64,000 bases of DNA from Rhodobacter sp. 24-YEA-8 (GTDB lineage Bacteria > Pseudomonadota > Alphaproteobacteria > Rhodobacterales > Rhodobacteraceae): positions 216,982 to 280,981 of the forward strand of contig NZ_FNSK01000003.1 in NCBI RefSeq assembly GCF_900105075.1, in the 5' to 3' direction. Both the position numbers and the translations under genes were made by a program. How positions within the stretch are numbered: the stretch's first letter is position 1; each line of letters starts with the position of its first letter. Of the stretch, positions 35,547-44,041 are shown in pieces. The notes under the pieces are model-generated. The model searched no databases and had not been told where the DNA came from. It worked only from the letters and a program-made list of their open reading frames with translations.

Positions 35547-36589
35547 TCCGGCGGCGGCGCGAGGCCAGAGGATCGGAGCGTGAAAACGACCCCATCGGGC
35601 TCGAATTTCAGAACCGCTTCGCCTCTGAATTCATGCCGCAGAGCCTCCTCGATCAGCTCACGTCCAAAGCCGCTGGTTTCAGGCTCGGTCACCGGCGGAC
35701 CGCCCTCTTCCCGCCAGGTCAGTTCGAACTGGCCACGCCGCTGGGTCCATTCAATCTGAACCCGCCCATCGTCATTCGACCAGGCCCCGTATTTTTGCGC
35801 ATTTGTTGCGAGCTCACCGAGTGCAAGGCTCAGCGCAAAAACCTGATCAGCCTCGATCATGACCGGGCGGCCCCGCATGATCAGACGGTTTTCCGGCAGG
35901 CTGCCCGCAAGCGCATCGGCGATCAGCGTGCGGATATCGAGAGTACCATCGATATCCGCGAGAAGCGCGCGCTGTGCCTGATCAAGCTGGCAAAGGCGTC
36001 TGACCACTGCCTCCTGTGCCACTTCGGCCGAGTTGGCCTGGCGAAAAGTCAGCCGCACGATTGCGATGGCTTTCGCATAGGCATTCTTGATCCTGTGTTG
36101 CAACTCGCCGTTCAGGATACTGCTGCGACGGGCGGTTATCACCTCACCCGTGGTCTCTATCACAGTGTTCAGGAAACCGGCGATGCTGCCGTTCTCATCG
36201 ATTATCGGGCTGTAGCAGAAGGTGAACCAGCCATATTCGGGGCCATTGCCCCTCTCGATCTGCAGTTCAAAATTACGGATAAAGGTCGAGTCCCCCTGCA
36301 GGGCCTTCCTGGCTATCGGACCGATCTCATGCCAGGCTTCGGCCCAGATCTGACTGAAGGATTGCCCGAGACATGGTGTCTTCTGACCGAGGATCGGCAC
36401 GAAGGCGTCATTGTAGATCGTGATCATCTCTGGCCCCCAGCACAGACATTTGGGGAAATCTGACCGCAAAATCAGGTCAGAGGTGATGCGCAGAGCGACA
36501 GGCCAGCCTGAGCGGGGGCCAAGTGGTGTCTGGCCCCAGTCAAAATCACGAACCTGCCCGCTCATGGCCAGATTGATTCTGCGATCCAT
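35495..36589 (-). CDS. PAS-HWE histidine kinase
   Basis: About 364 residues. An N-terminal PAS-like sensor domain (FDWGQTPLGPRSGWPVALRI, ILRSDFPKCLCWGPEMITIY) is followed by an HWE kinase: H-box GELQHRIKNAYAKAIAIV, N-box LGELATNAQKYGAW, ELTWREEGGP. It is cytoplasmic, with no membrane segment. The start at 36589 is chosen because homologs begin just before the PAS domain; no strong ribosome site is seen. It is a good candidate for a second input into the local NepR/EcfG system. The final 20 codons overlap the SDR gene convergently. Confidence 0.82.
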   Translation of the reverse strand: MDRRINLAMSGQVRDFDWGQTPLGPRSGWPVALRITSDLILRSDFPKCLCWGPEMITIYNDAFVPILGQKTPCLGQSFSQIWAEAWHEIGPIARKALQGDSTFIRNFELQIERGNGPEYGWFTFCYSPIIDENGSIAGFLNTVIETTGEVITARRSSILNGELQHRIKNAYAKAIAIVRLTFRQANSAEVAQEAVVRRLCQLDQAQRALLADIDGTLDIRTLIADALAGSLPENRLIMRGRPVMIEADQVFALSLALGELATNAQKYGAWSNDDGRVQIEWTQRRGQFELTWREEGGPPVTEPETSGFGRELIEEALRHEFRGEAVLKFEPDGVVFTLRSSGLAPPPDQISGFPPVTATVAPEI

Positions 36590-36790
36590 AGAGGTGAACC
36601 CGCGCTTGAAGTCAGCCTTAAATGTCGTTTGTGTCGAAATAATTGTTCCCTTGCGCAGATGAATCAAGATTAAAAATCGGGTCACGGTGCGGCGCTGAAA
36701 AGGCTCGCGCTGACGATTGTTCAGCGCCGCACTGCACGGGGTGGGAACTGCGGCCCGGCACGTCGTAAGCCGGACCCCGGAACGCATCTG

Positions 36791-36967
36791 TTAATCCTCG
36801 GGGGTCGGTATCGGCTTTGGATTCCTGGGCCCGGGCTTTGCTTCGCCCATGTCGTCGGGCTCTGAGCGTGCGTCTTCCATATCGGCGGGATAAGTCTCGT
36901 CATCATCGATCGATGGTTTGGCTTCACGGCGTGACAACACGCCCTTGTTGCGGGTTTTGACAGGCAT
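36791..36967 (-). CDS. Small hydrophilic protein of 58 residues
   Basis: Sequence begins MPVKTRNKGVLSRREAKPSI and ends GPRNPKPIPTPED. It is highly charged and proline-rich at the C-terminus, with no hydrophobic core, so probably disordered. GAGAGGA lies about seven bases upstream of the ATG. It is in the middle of the stress island; an upstream GGAAC (plus-strand complement at 37088-37092) has only a partial -10. Function unknown. Confidence 0.5.
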   Translation of the reverse strand: MPVKTRNKGVLSRREAKPSIDDDETYPADMEDARSEPDDMGEAKPGPRNPKPIPTPED

Positions 36968-37203
36968 GGACGATCCTCTCTCCGATGATCTGTTGTATTC
37001 GTGCCCGTAGCCGCTCCACAGTTTCCGTTAATAGGCACGCCGGATGCACTGAACTCTGTGACCCCAAAGCCGTGTGGCGCCAGAGCGGTTCCCACGCCCG
37101 GTTGCAGCGAGGATCGGCTACGGCTTTTCGTGGGCCGGTCTCCGCACCCGGCGGAGGCCAGCGCTACTTTTCCTGCAGCCGTCAGGGAGCGGCGACGGCG
37201 GTC

Positions 37204-37701
37204 TCAGGCGGCGGCAAGCGCGGCCTTGTTGACATAACCATCGGCAAGCTCCGTCAGGGTGCTGTCGGTGGCCTCTTCTTCGGTCAGCGTGTTTTGCAGG
37301 ATCTTTGCAATCTCATCCTGTCCGAGCAGTTCGGCCCAGTTCCGCAATGTGCCGTAGCGGGCCATTTCATAATGCTCGACCGCCTGCGCCGCAGCGATCA
37401 ATCCCGCATCAAGCGCCGGCGAGCCTTTAAAGCTTTCGATCACCTCTTCGCCTTCATCAAGGATCCCTTCGATTGCCGGACAGGTCTTGCCACGGGCGGG
37501 CTTACCCAGAATTTCGAACACCTGCTGGAGCCGCTCGACATGGATCTGGGTTTCGTCATGGTGCTTTTCAAATGCGGTTCCTAGCTCTGCCGACTGCGCC
37601 GCCCGCGCCATTTTAGGCAAGGCTTTCAGCACCTTGCGCTCGGCGTAGTAGACGTCTTTAAGAAGATCGAGGAACAGATCATCTAGTGTCTTCGCTTTCA
37701 T
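37204..37701 (-). CDS. DUF892 ferritin-like protein (YciE/YciF family)
   Basis: 165 residues, all-helical, with the DUF892 pattern LDDLFLDLLKDVYYAERKVL, EKHHDETQIHVERLQQVFEI and AVEHYEMARYGTL, giving the Glu/His positions of a ferritin-like di-metal four-helix bundle. The ATG at 37701 has GGAG eight bases upstream. YciE/YciF-type proteins are induced by osmotic and general stress and are frequent EcfG targets. It follows a small gene whose stop overlaps its ribosome site. Confidence 0.88.
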   Translation of the reverse strand: MKAKTLDDLFLDLLKDVYYAERKVLKALPKMARAAQSAELGTAFEKHHDETQIHVERLQQVFEILGKPARGKTCPAIEGILDEGEEVIESFKGSPALDAGLIAAAQAVEHYEMARYGTLRNWAELLGQDEIAKILQNTLTEEEATDSTLTELADGYVNKAALAAA

Positions 37702-37706
37702 CGGTC

Positions 37707-37910
37707 TCACTCCTGTTCAGTTTGATCGGGATCAACCTCAGGAACAGATGGCGAGACAGATTGTTCCGGCGCTTCCCCATCATCCGCAACTGGTGGCGGA
37801 GGATTGCCGTTCAGATGGATCACCGTACTTTCGCCGCTGCGCAGATTTATCCTCATGGCGCCGCCGTGAGGTTCGCGCGGCAGTATCCCGCAAGGCGAGT
37901 TACGGCCCAT
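37707..37910 (-). CDS. Hypothetical small protein upstream of DUF892 gene
   Basis: About 67 residues from an ATG at 37910 with AAGGA four bases before. The middle (RINLRSGESTVIHLNGNPPP) looks like a short beta hairpin, followed by a Pro/Glu/Ser-rich acidic tail ending DPDQTEQE. The stop lies within the ribosome-binding region of the DUF892 gene, suggesting coupled translation. No family recognised; the exact start is uncertain. Confidence 0.4.
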   Translation of the reverse strand: MGRNSPCGILPREPHGGAMRINLRSGESTVIHLNGNPPPPVADDGEAPEQSVSPSVPEVDPDQTEQE

Positions 37911-37984
37911 GCTGTCCTTTATGGGAACATTGCGGCCTCTGTTCCGATTGTAACGCCAGAGATCTGAACAGGAAGGAGAAGGCC

Positions 37985-38299
37985 ATGTCCGCGCCACATA
38001 CCAATCTCGAGAAGCAAAGAAAGCGTCACTGGGCTCCGCTGCTGGGGATCGCTGCCGCCACTCTGTTTGGTGTCCTGCTTATCGTATACTGGATCGCCGA
38101 AGAGGTTGTCGAAGCCGATCCGGAAACCCCTGCCGGAATCGAGTCCGGAACGGTAAACGAGCCAGCGCAGTCGGCTATACCTGCCGAGGCCATCGAGCCA
38201 GGCGCTCAGCCGGGGGAGACCGGAAGCACGGTGAACCCGCCGACCACCCGCGAAAGCCCGCCCCTGCCCAATGCACCCGAAGAGCTGACAACCGAATAG
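37985..38299 (+). CDS. Small membrane-anchored hypothetical protein
   Basis: 104 residues starting six bases after AAGGAG. A basic N-terminus (EKQRKRHW) is followed by one membrane helix (LLGIAAATLFGVLLIVYWIA, about residues 18-38) and an acidic Pro/Glu-rich tail of 65 residues, expected in the periplasm. GGAAC-N17-GATT at 37924-37949 is a degenerate candidate stress promoter. Function unknown. Confidence 0.6.
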   Translation: MSAPHTNLEKQRKRHWAPLLGIAAATLFGVLLIVYWIAEEVVEADPETPAGIESGTVNEPAQSAIPAEAIEPGAQPGETGSTVNPPTTRESPPLPNAPEELTTE

Positions 38300-38490
38300 T
38301 CATCGCCCGGGCCTGTGGGAAGGTGCTGCATCATGTCGGCCAGAGATTTTCGGCGGAATCTTCGATCCCTAAGGGCACCCGGCTGAAGCTGACACACCCG
38401 TGTATCGAAGTCTGCGGCCTGCTTCTCAGCGGGCCGCAGTGCAAAGCAGTGAAGAGCAGATGGGCGTCAGGCGCCTTTTATGCGTGTCGT

Positions 38491-39252
38491 TCAGCTATCA
38501 ACCCCACTGGCGCTCGTCGCGCCTGTTTCATCACCGGTGTCACGAATACGAAGGTTGTTCTGGACATGCCTTATCCCTGAACATTGCTCGACGGTGTCTT
38601 CTGCGGCGCGTTTCGCATATCGCGAGGATACCTGCCCGCTGAGGGTGACTTCTCCATTCGCAACATCAACGGAAATGCCACGCGCATCCACGGCATCCGC
38701 GTCGGCCAGCCGATCGCAGACATCATCCCGGATCCGCTCATCGCTGCGCTTGTAATCCTTGGGGCCATGACCGCGAAATCCCCTCTCTGCCGGCTCATCC
38801 CGGCCCTGCCCCTGGAACGCAGAATAGATTCCGGGATCATAGCTTCGGGGAGGAAAGCCGGCGACATAGGGGGGATAACCGGCGCTTTCCCGGAAGCTGC
38901 CCGCAGCCTCCCGATCACGGCGTGCCTCATCACGCCAGTTCCGGCCATCCTCATCGTATCTGCGTTCGTGACGGGCGAAGCCGAAGGCGTGGCCGTAATC
39001 CTGCTGACCGTAATCCTGGCTCCCGTAGTCATCATGCGCCCTGCCGGGCGCCCGAACATAATCACGCCGGTCCTGATCCCATTGCGAACCGGCGCGAAAA
39101 CGGGTCTCGGCCGCATCTTCACGTACATGTGGCTGATCATATGCGCGGGGCCGCCAGGGCGTCGTGTGCTCATCGCGGCCGCCACCGTCTCTCTCATAGC
39201 GGGCCCGGTTGCGCTGATCGTCCTGGCTCTCATCATAGCGCCGATTTGCCAT
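38491..39252 (-). CDS. BON-domain stress protein (paralog 2)
   Basis: 253 residues. The first 165 are extremely hydrophilic (Arg, Asp, Tyr, Gly; DYGSQDYGQQDYGHAFGFAR), likely disordered. A BON domain follows: RIRDDVCDRLADADAVDARG, EVTLSGQVSSRYA, GIRHVQNNLRIR. It is clearly related to the BON protein at 26973-27497, sharing the GPKxYxRSDxRIxxDVC block. AGGAGG lies seven bases before the start. The promoter is a GGAAC-N16-GGTT site at 39335-39359. Confidence 0.85.
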   Translation of the reverse strand: MANRRYDESQDDQRNRARYERDGGGRDEHTTPWRPRAYDQPHVREDAAETRFRAGSQWDQDRRDYVRAPGRAHDDYGSQDYGQQDYGHAFGFARHERRYDEDGRNWRDEARRDREAAGSFRESAGYPPYVAGFPPRSYDPGIYSAFQGQGRDEPAERGFRGHGPKDYKRSDERIRDDVCDRLADADAVDARGISVDVANGEVTLSGQVSSRYAKRAAEDTVEQCSGIRHVQNNLRIRDTGDETGATSASGVDS

Positions 39253-39334
39253 TCGTCATTCCTCCTGTGTTGTGCGGCACTGGGCCGGTTTCTGAGGCCT
39301 TTGCGCAGATGGCGATCTCTGCGCGCATCCGATG

Positions 39335-39359
39335 AACCTCAGGGCTTGCGATTTGTTCC
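39335..39359 (-). promoter_or_regulatory. EcfG-type promoter of the second BON gene
   Basis: Read on the minus strand: GGAAC (39359-39355), 16 bases, GGTT (39338-39335). It lies 83 bases before the BON start and just after the sodC stop, giving the BON gene its own stress promoter. Confidence 0.65.
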
Positions 39360-39374
39360 TGTCCGGAGCGCGGC

Positions 39375-39905
39375 CTATTCGATAACCGCACAGGCCAGGC
39401 GGTCGCCTGCATTTCCACTGGGTTGACTGCGGTGATCATCGGCGCCGGCATGCACCATGAGCGCCCGCCCCCTGATCGAGTTTTCACCAGCGCCAAGAGA
39501 CACATACGGGTTGAAAACCTGCACCCGGGCGACGCCGTCTGCATCGGTATGGATATTCGGCATATCCCCCGCATGAGGGCCTGTTTCCGACAACACACCA
39601 TGCGCCAGATTGGTGGGATTGAAATGGCCGCCGGCGGATTCATGGGCGCTGTGGGGATCGCATGTGCCGGTCTCATGCACATGAAACCCCAGCCAGGCAT
39701 TGGCGGGAAGGCCGCCAAGGTCGAGGTCGATCAGAACGCCGCCCCTGGTGCCGGTGAGGGTCGCAGTGCCGGTCTCTGTGCCCTCGGTGTTGATAAATGC
39801 CGCACGGCTTTCTTCGGCCTTCGTTTGCGGGGCTTCTGTCTGAGCGAATACTGCCAGCGGCAGAGCAAAAGCCGTGCAAAGCAGAGTGAGGGCAATGGGT
39901 TTCAT
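39375..39905 (-). CDS. sodC: Periplasmic Cu/Zn superoxide dismutase SodC
   Basis: 176 residues with a signal peptide (LTLLCTAFALPLAVFAQ). The metal-binding pattern is complete: GFHVHETGTC (Cu ligands and the disulfide Cys), AGGHFNPT (bridging His), AGDMPNIH, MVHAGADDH, and the second Cys near the end (GDRLACAVIE). It dismutates superoxide in the periplasm. The ATG at 39905 follows GGAGG by eight bases. A clean GGAAC-N16-GGTT promoter ends 28 bases upstream, so it is likely a member of the local stress regulon. Confidence 0.94.
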   Translation of the reverse strand: MKPIALTLLCTAFALPLAVFAQTEAPQTKAEESRAAFINTEGTETGTATLTGTRGGVLIDLDLGGLPANAWLGFHVHETGTCDPHSAHESAGGHFNPTNLAHGVLSETGPHAGDMPNIHTDADGVARVQVFNPYVSLGAGENSIRGRALMVHAGADDHRSQPSGNAGDRLACAVIE

Positions 39906-39933
39906 AGGACGTTCCTCCATGTGACAGAGAAGC

Positions 39934-39958
39934 AACCTGCCGCCAGTGAGGTTGTTCC
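39934..39958 (-). promoter_or_regulatory. EcfG-type promoter of sodC
   Basis: Minus strand GGAAC (39958-39954), 16-base spacer, GGTT (39937-39934), at a normal distance from the sodC start. The -35 element directly abuts the end of the cytochrome gene. Confidence 0.7.
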
Positions 39959-39966
39959 CTCACCGG

Positions 39967-41352
39967 TCAGTCTGAGATGGCTGCATCCTCCTGAGGCGCG
40001 GCGGGCCGCTCATTTGCGCGGATATCCGCAACCTCGGCGGCAGTTACCGGTCCGGCCTCGTTGCCCCATGCCTGCCTCAGAAAGCTGGTCAGGGCGGCGA
40101 TGTCGTCATCACTCAACCGCGCGTCATAGCCCTGCATCACCAAAGGCATCGGTCGCTGCGCCGTTCCCTCCATCGTGGCACCCCAGAGGATGATCGAGAC
40201 CAGAGGGGTGATCTCATCGGACAGCACCAGCGTATTGCCCTGAAGCGCGGGGAAGATTTCCGGCGAGCCGCGCCCGGTGACAAAATGGCATTGGGCGCAA
40301 TTGTCCATGAAGACCCTCGCGCCGAGAGGCATATCGGGGGTGGCTTCGGTGAGCATCAGCGCTGTGGCCTCGCCGCGCGTGTCTGCCTCAGGGGCCGGTA
40401 AGGAAAGTGGCCCCTGAGGCACTGCCATCTCGGGCGGGTCATGCGGCTGGCCGTCCAGCGCTTTCAGAAAGCGCGCCATGGCGATGATATCCTCATCCGT
40501 CAGATATTGCAGGGAATGCTCAACCACGAGGCCCATCTCGCCATTCGCGGCAGAGGCGAAATTGCGCCCGGTGGCAAGGAAGGCTGTCAGCTCGTCCATC
40601 GGCCAGTCGCGGATCACACTTCCCGGACCGCGCAAGGCGGGGGCTTCCTGCCCATCGATATAGCCGCCAGTCAGGAAGGCTGGCTCATCCGCCGTGATCC
40701 CGTCCTGTCCCATATAGACCGTGCGGGGGCTGTGGCAGGCCGCGCAGTGCCCAGGTCCTTCGACCAGATACTGGCCACGGTCCAGTTCCGGCGCACCCAT
40801 CATGCCGGTGAAACCGCTCTCATGGTTCAGGGTCAGCCAGTTCAGCGCGCGGATACCCCAACGCTGGTTGAAGGGGAATGGCAGCTCTGGCTCGGGCACG
40901 TCGTTGCGGACCGGCTCCACCTCTTCCATGAAATAGCTGTAGAGCGCGCGGATGTCGTGTTCCGTCAGAAGCCTGTAATTCTCATTGGGCATGGCGGGGT
41001 AAAGATGGCTGCCATCGGCGCTCAGCCCATCGACCAGCGCGCCCCGGAACTGATCGAGCGTCCAGCCGCCAATCCCGGTTTCAGGATCCGGTGTGATGTT
41101 CGCAGTGTAGATCGTGCCAAGCGGGCTGTGGATCGGCCGCCCGCCCGCGAAATCCGCACCATCCTCAGTCGTATGGCAGGCCATGCAATCGCCCGCCCGC
41201 ATGGCGTATTCGCCCTCCCCCGGTTCAGGAGCCCAATCTTCAGGCAAAGCCTCGGAGGCGGGTGAGCGGCTGACGGGGATCCATATGATCGCCGCGACGC
41301 CAAGCATGCCGACCACTGCGAAGGCCACGAATAGGCGAAGGACGGTTTTCAT
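39967..41352 (-). CDS. Triheme cytochrome c subunit of a membrane-bound dehydrogenase
   Basis: About 461 residues with an N-terminal anchor or signal (LRLFVAFAVVGMLGVAAIIW) and three c-type heme motifs, CMACH, CAACH and CAQCH, each with a C-terminal Met ligand candidate. This is the arrangement of the cytochrome subunit of gluconate 2-dehydrogenase and related alcohol/sorbitol dehydrogenases, which pass electrons from the flavoprotein to ubiquinone. It is the last gene of the operon; the ATG lies within 11 bases of the GMC stop. It should be periplasmic. Confidence 0.9.
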   Translation of the reverse strand: MKTVLRLFVAFAVVGMLGVAAIIWIPVSRSPASEALPEDWAPEPGEGEYAMRAGDCMACHTTEDGADFAGGRPIHSPLGTIYTANITPDPETGIGGWTLDQFRGALVDGLSADGSHLYPAMPNENYRLLTEHDIRALYSYFMEEVEPVRNDVPEPELPFPFNQRWGIRALNWLTLNHESGFTGMMGAPELDRGQYLVEGPGHCAACHSPRTVYMGQDGITADEPAFLTGGYIDGQEAPALRGPGSVIRDWPMDELTAFLATGRNFASAANGEMGLVVEHSLQYLTDEDIIAMARFLKALDGQPHDPPEMAVPQGPLSLPAPEADTRGEATALMLTEATPDMPLGARVFMDNCAQCHFVTGRGSPEIFPALQGNTLVLSDEITPLVSIILWGATMEGTAQRPMPLVMQGYDARLSDDDIAALTSFLRQAWGNEAGPVTAAEVADIRANERPAAPQEDAAISD

Positions 41353-41363
41353 CTCATCCCCCC

Positions 41364-43133
41364 TCAGACCAGCGGACCGGGATTGCGCAGATAATGGCGC
41401 CGGATCGCATCCGCCGCCCAATAGGCAAGCCCGCCGACCAGACCGGTCGGGTTGTATTGGGTGTTCTGCACGAAAGCCCCCGCCCCGGTCACAAAGACAT
41501 TGTGCTTGTCCCAGGCCTGGAGATAGCGGTTCAGCGGACCGCTCTCGGGCGTGTCCGACAGGATCGCCCCGCCGGTGTTATGTGTGGTCTGATAGGGCCG
41601 CACGTCATAACGGCTGTCGAAATCCTTGTAGCTGGATTTCATCAGGTCGGGCTGCATCGAGCGCGCCAGATCCTCGATCTTCTGCTGCAAAAAGGCATTC
41701 AGCCGCAGCTCATTCGGGTGCCAGTCAAAGGTGATCCGCATCAGGGGGCGGCCATGGCGATCCTTATAGGTCGGGTCCAAATCGCAATAATGCCCGCGGT
41801 AAGACATCACCGAGGCATGATGCGAGATGCTCATCTCATGCCCATACCATTCAGCGATGGCCGATTTCCAACCGCCCCCCCATTCCGGCGTATCCTCGGG
41901 CAGTGGCATCGAGCGGATCGGCTGGCCATTGGTCTGGGCGGAAGAGATATAGGCGCCGCCGATGAACCCTTCGACCCCGAAATCAATCGCATTCATGCCG
42001 AAATCATCAATGCACATGCCATTGATGCCGGCACCGACAAAGGGGTTGAAATGCTCGTCTTTGAAGAACATCGAGGTCGAGCCGGTGATCTGATAGCCGT
42101 AATTCCTGCCCGTCACGCCTTCGCCCGTGGCCGGGTCATAGGGCTGGCCGATGCCCGAGATCAGCATCAGCCTGACATTTTCGATCTGATATGCGGCGAG
42201 GATGACGATATCGGCGGGCTGGAACACCTCTTCGCCGCTGTCCTCGTCAAAGTATGTCACGCCGGTTGCGGTCTGGCCGTCAGGAGCCATCTCGACGCGC
42301 AAGACCTCGGCCCCGGTGCGGTAGCTGAAATTCGGTTTGCGGAAGAGCGCGGCGAGGATCGTCGTCTGAGGTGATGATTTCGAGTATTGGTAACAGCCGT
42401 AGCGCTCACAAAAGCCGCAAAAATTGCAGGCCCCCATCTGCATCCCGTATTCGTTGACATATGAGGTGGAGGCATTGCCGCCGGGGCGCGGAAACGGGTG
42501 ATAGCCCATGGCACGCGCGGCCTCGGCGAATTTCGCGCCATTATATGTCTCGGGCAAAGCCGGCATCGGATAGTCGCGCGACCGCCAGCCCTCGAACGGA
42601 TTGCCGCCTTCGCGGATCTCGCCATTCACATTGCCGGCGTTCCCGGAAATACCTGCCACATATTCGAAACGATCAAAAAACGGCTCCAGCTCGTCATAGG
42701 TGACGGGGTAGTCGCCAACGGTCATATCCTCGGGGATGATGCCGTCGCCCCAGCGATCAGCGATATAGCTGCGAAGTCCCATTTCGACCGGCTGCGGCCG
42801 CCAGTTCTGACCGTTCCAATGCACGCCCGAGCCGCCGACACCATTCCCGAGCAGAAACGAGCCCCATTTGCGCATTGGCAGCGCGGTTTCATTCAGGTCG
42901 CGGCGGATGGTGATCGTGGATTGCGAGGGGCGCTGCATCATCTTGTGACGCTCGCCCTGCGCCAGTTCGTCGATCATCCCGGGATATTTCATTTCCGGCA
43001 CGGTGCGGCGGTCGGGGCCGCGCTCCAGCGCCACAATCTCCAACCCCTCCTGGACCAGTTCCATCCCCATGATTGCGCCCGTCCACCCAAGGCCGACAAT
43101 CACCACATCCTTTTTCGGGTCCTGCCTCGCCAT
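41364..43133 (-). CDS. GMC-family FAD oxidoreductase (gluconate 2-dehydrogenase large-subunit type)
   Basis: 589 residues. FAD-binding loop VGLGWTGAIMGMEL at the N-terminus with ERGPD as the end of the first fold, GNGVGGSGVHWNGQNWR (GMC signature 1), and the C-terminal GMC_C domain with the catalytic His region HNTGGAILSDTPESG and NPTGLVGGLAYWAADAIRR. It contains a Cys-rich stretch CNFCGFCERYGCYQYS, as in the flavoprotein subunits that bind a 3Fe-4S cluster in this group. No signal peptide of its own; it would be co-exported with the Tat-signal small subunit. Substrate is a sugar, sugar acid or polyol, not determinable here. Confidence 0.9.
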   Translation of the reverse strand: MARQDPKKDVVIVGLGWTGAIMGMELVQEGLEIVALERGPDRRTVPEMKYPGMIDELAQGERHKMMQRPSQSTITIRRDLNETALPMRKWGSFLLGNGVGGSGVHWNGQNWRPQPVEMGLRSYIADRWGDGIIPEDMTVGDYPVTYDELEPFFDRFEYVAGISGNAGNVNGEIREGGNPFEGWRSRDYPMPALPETYNGAKFAEAARAMGYHPFPRPGGNASTSYVNEYGMQMGACNFCGFCERYGCYQYSKSSPQTTILAALFRKPNFSYRTGAEVLRVEMAPDGQTATGVTYFDEDSGEEVFQPADIVILAAYQIENVRLMLISGIGQPYDPATGEGVTGRNYGYQITGSTSMFFKDEHFNPFVGAGINGMCIDDFGMNAIDFGVEGFIGGAYISSAQTNGQPIRSMPLPEDTPEWGGGWKSAIAEWYGHEMSISHHASVMSYRGHYCDLDPTYKDRHGRPLMRITFDWHPNELRLNAFLQQKIEDLARSMQPDLMKSSYKDFDSRYDVRPYQTTHNTGGAILSDTPESGPLNRYLQAWDKHNVFVTGAGAFVQNTQYNPTGLVGGLAYWAADAIRRHYLRNPGPLV

Positions 43134-43136
43134 AAC

Positions 43137-43886
43137 TCAGGCCCTCTCGCCCGAGATCGACACCGGGCCGAGCGGATAAGGGATATTGTGCCGCTCGACC
43201 CATTCCCTGAAATGCGCCCGCGCACCGGGAAAGCCGATATGGACCCAGGCCGCCATGCCGTGATTGCCGCCATGGATGGGGTCGGAAAAATAACCCTCTT
43301 TGGTATTAGCGAGCAGGATGTCAAAGAAATCGCGCAGTTCCGGCGGCAGCGGCACATCGCCGTCTTCAAGCGCGGCAAGGGCTTCGTCCTGCGCCTCTGC
43401 GGTGAGATCCGCGAAACCCGCGCCCTGACTGCTGACACACCATTCATCGAAGAGCGGAATGCCAGCGCGATAGATTTCGGCTGGCGACATGGGAGACTGC
43501 CAGCCGAGTTCGGGCGGTGCATCAGGCTGATGCGGTCCCTCCATATACCAATCCTTGGCGGTGCCAAAATCCCCGGCCAGTTCGCGATCAATAAAGACCG
43601 GCACCCGCGCCTCGATCGCACCAGGTCCATCACCGTCGGATGGGATCAGCCGCGCGACCGCCGAAAGGACGAACGCCCATTCGGTTTCATTGAAATAAAC
43701 GCGGGGGTGTTCTGCGAGGGGCGGAAGGGCTTGCGCTTTTGCCGCATTGGAGCGCCAGAGCCCTGCTGCCGCCAGGCTGGCGGCGGAAACTCTCAGAAAC
43801 TGGCGGCGTCCCGGATGACTGAGCGGGTAGCTGGTCGGATCATTGGCGATACGGTCTGGCGGTGAACCTTGTGGTGGGGCGGTCAT
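43137..43886 (-). CDS. Gluconate 2-dehydrogenase subunit 3 family protein, Tat-exported
   Basis: 249 residues with a twin-arginine signal (GRRQFLRVSAASLAAAGLW) and the subunit-3 domain (YFNETEWAFVLSAVARLIPS, VPVFIDRELAGDFG, GGNHGMAAWVHIGFPGA). The small subunit carries the folded flavoprotein across the membrane through the Tat system. First gene of a three-gene operon with the GMC flavoprotein (3 bases between) and the triheme cytochrome. Upstream is a GGAAC-N16-GGTT promoter shared back-to-back with exoD. Confidence 0.9.
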   Translation of the reverse strand: MTAPPQGSPPDRIANDPTSYPLSHPGRRQFLRVSAASLAAAGLWRSNAAKAQALPPLAEHPRVYFNETEWAFVLSAVARLIPSDGDGPGAIEARVPVFIDRELAGDFGTAKDWYMEGPHQPDAPPELGWQSPMSPAEIYRAGIPLFDEWCVSSQGAGFADLTAEAQDEALAALEDGDVPLPPELRDFFDILLANTKEGYFSDPIHGGNHGMAAWVHIGFPGARAHFREWVERHNIPYPLGPVSISGERA

Positions 43887-43946
43887 GTCGTTTCCCTGGC
43901 TGTGAACTGGGCTGGAAGCGGCATCCGGGATGCTCTGGGAACCCTG

Positions 43947-43971
43947 AACCGGGGATAGTGCAGATTGTTCC
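43947..43971 (-). promoter_or_regulatory. EcfG-type promoter of the GMC dehydrogenase operon
   Basis: Minus strand GGAAC (43971-43967), 16 bases, GGTT (43950-43947), about 60 bases before the subunit 3 start. It is nine bases from the equivalent element pointing to exoD. Confidence 0.68.
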
Positions 43972-43980
43972 GGGAATTCC

Positions 43981-44005
43981 GGAACAGTCTTGTCGTGAAC
44001 GGGTT
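43981..44005 (+). promoter_or_regulatory. EcfG-type promoter of exoD
   Basis: GGAAC 43981-43985, 16 bases, GGTT 44002-44005, 36 bases before the exoD start. Together with the site at 43947-43971 it makes a symmetric divergent pair of stress promoters. Confidence 0.68.
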
Positions 44006-44041
44006 TCCCCTCACTTGAACAGGAAGGGGACCGGCCAGGCT

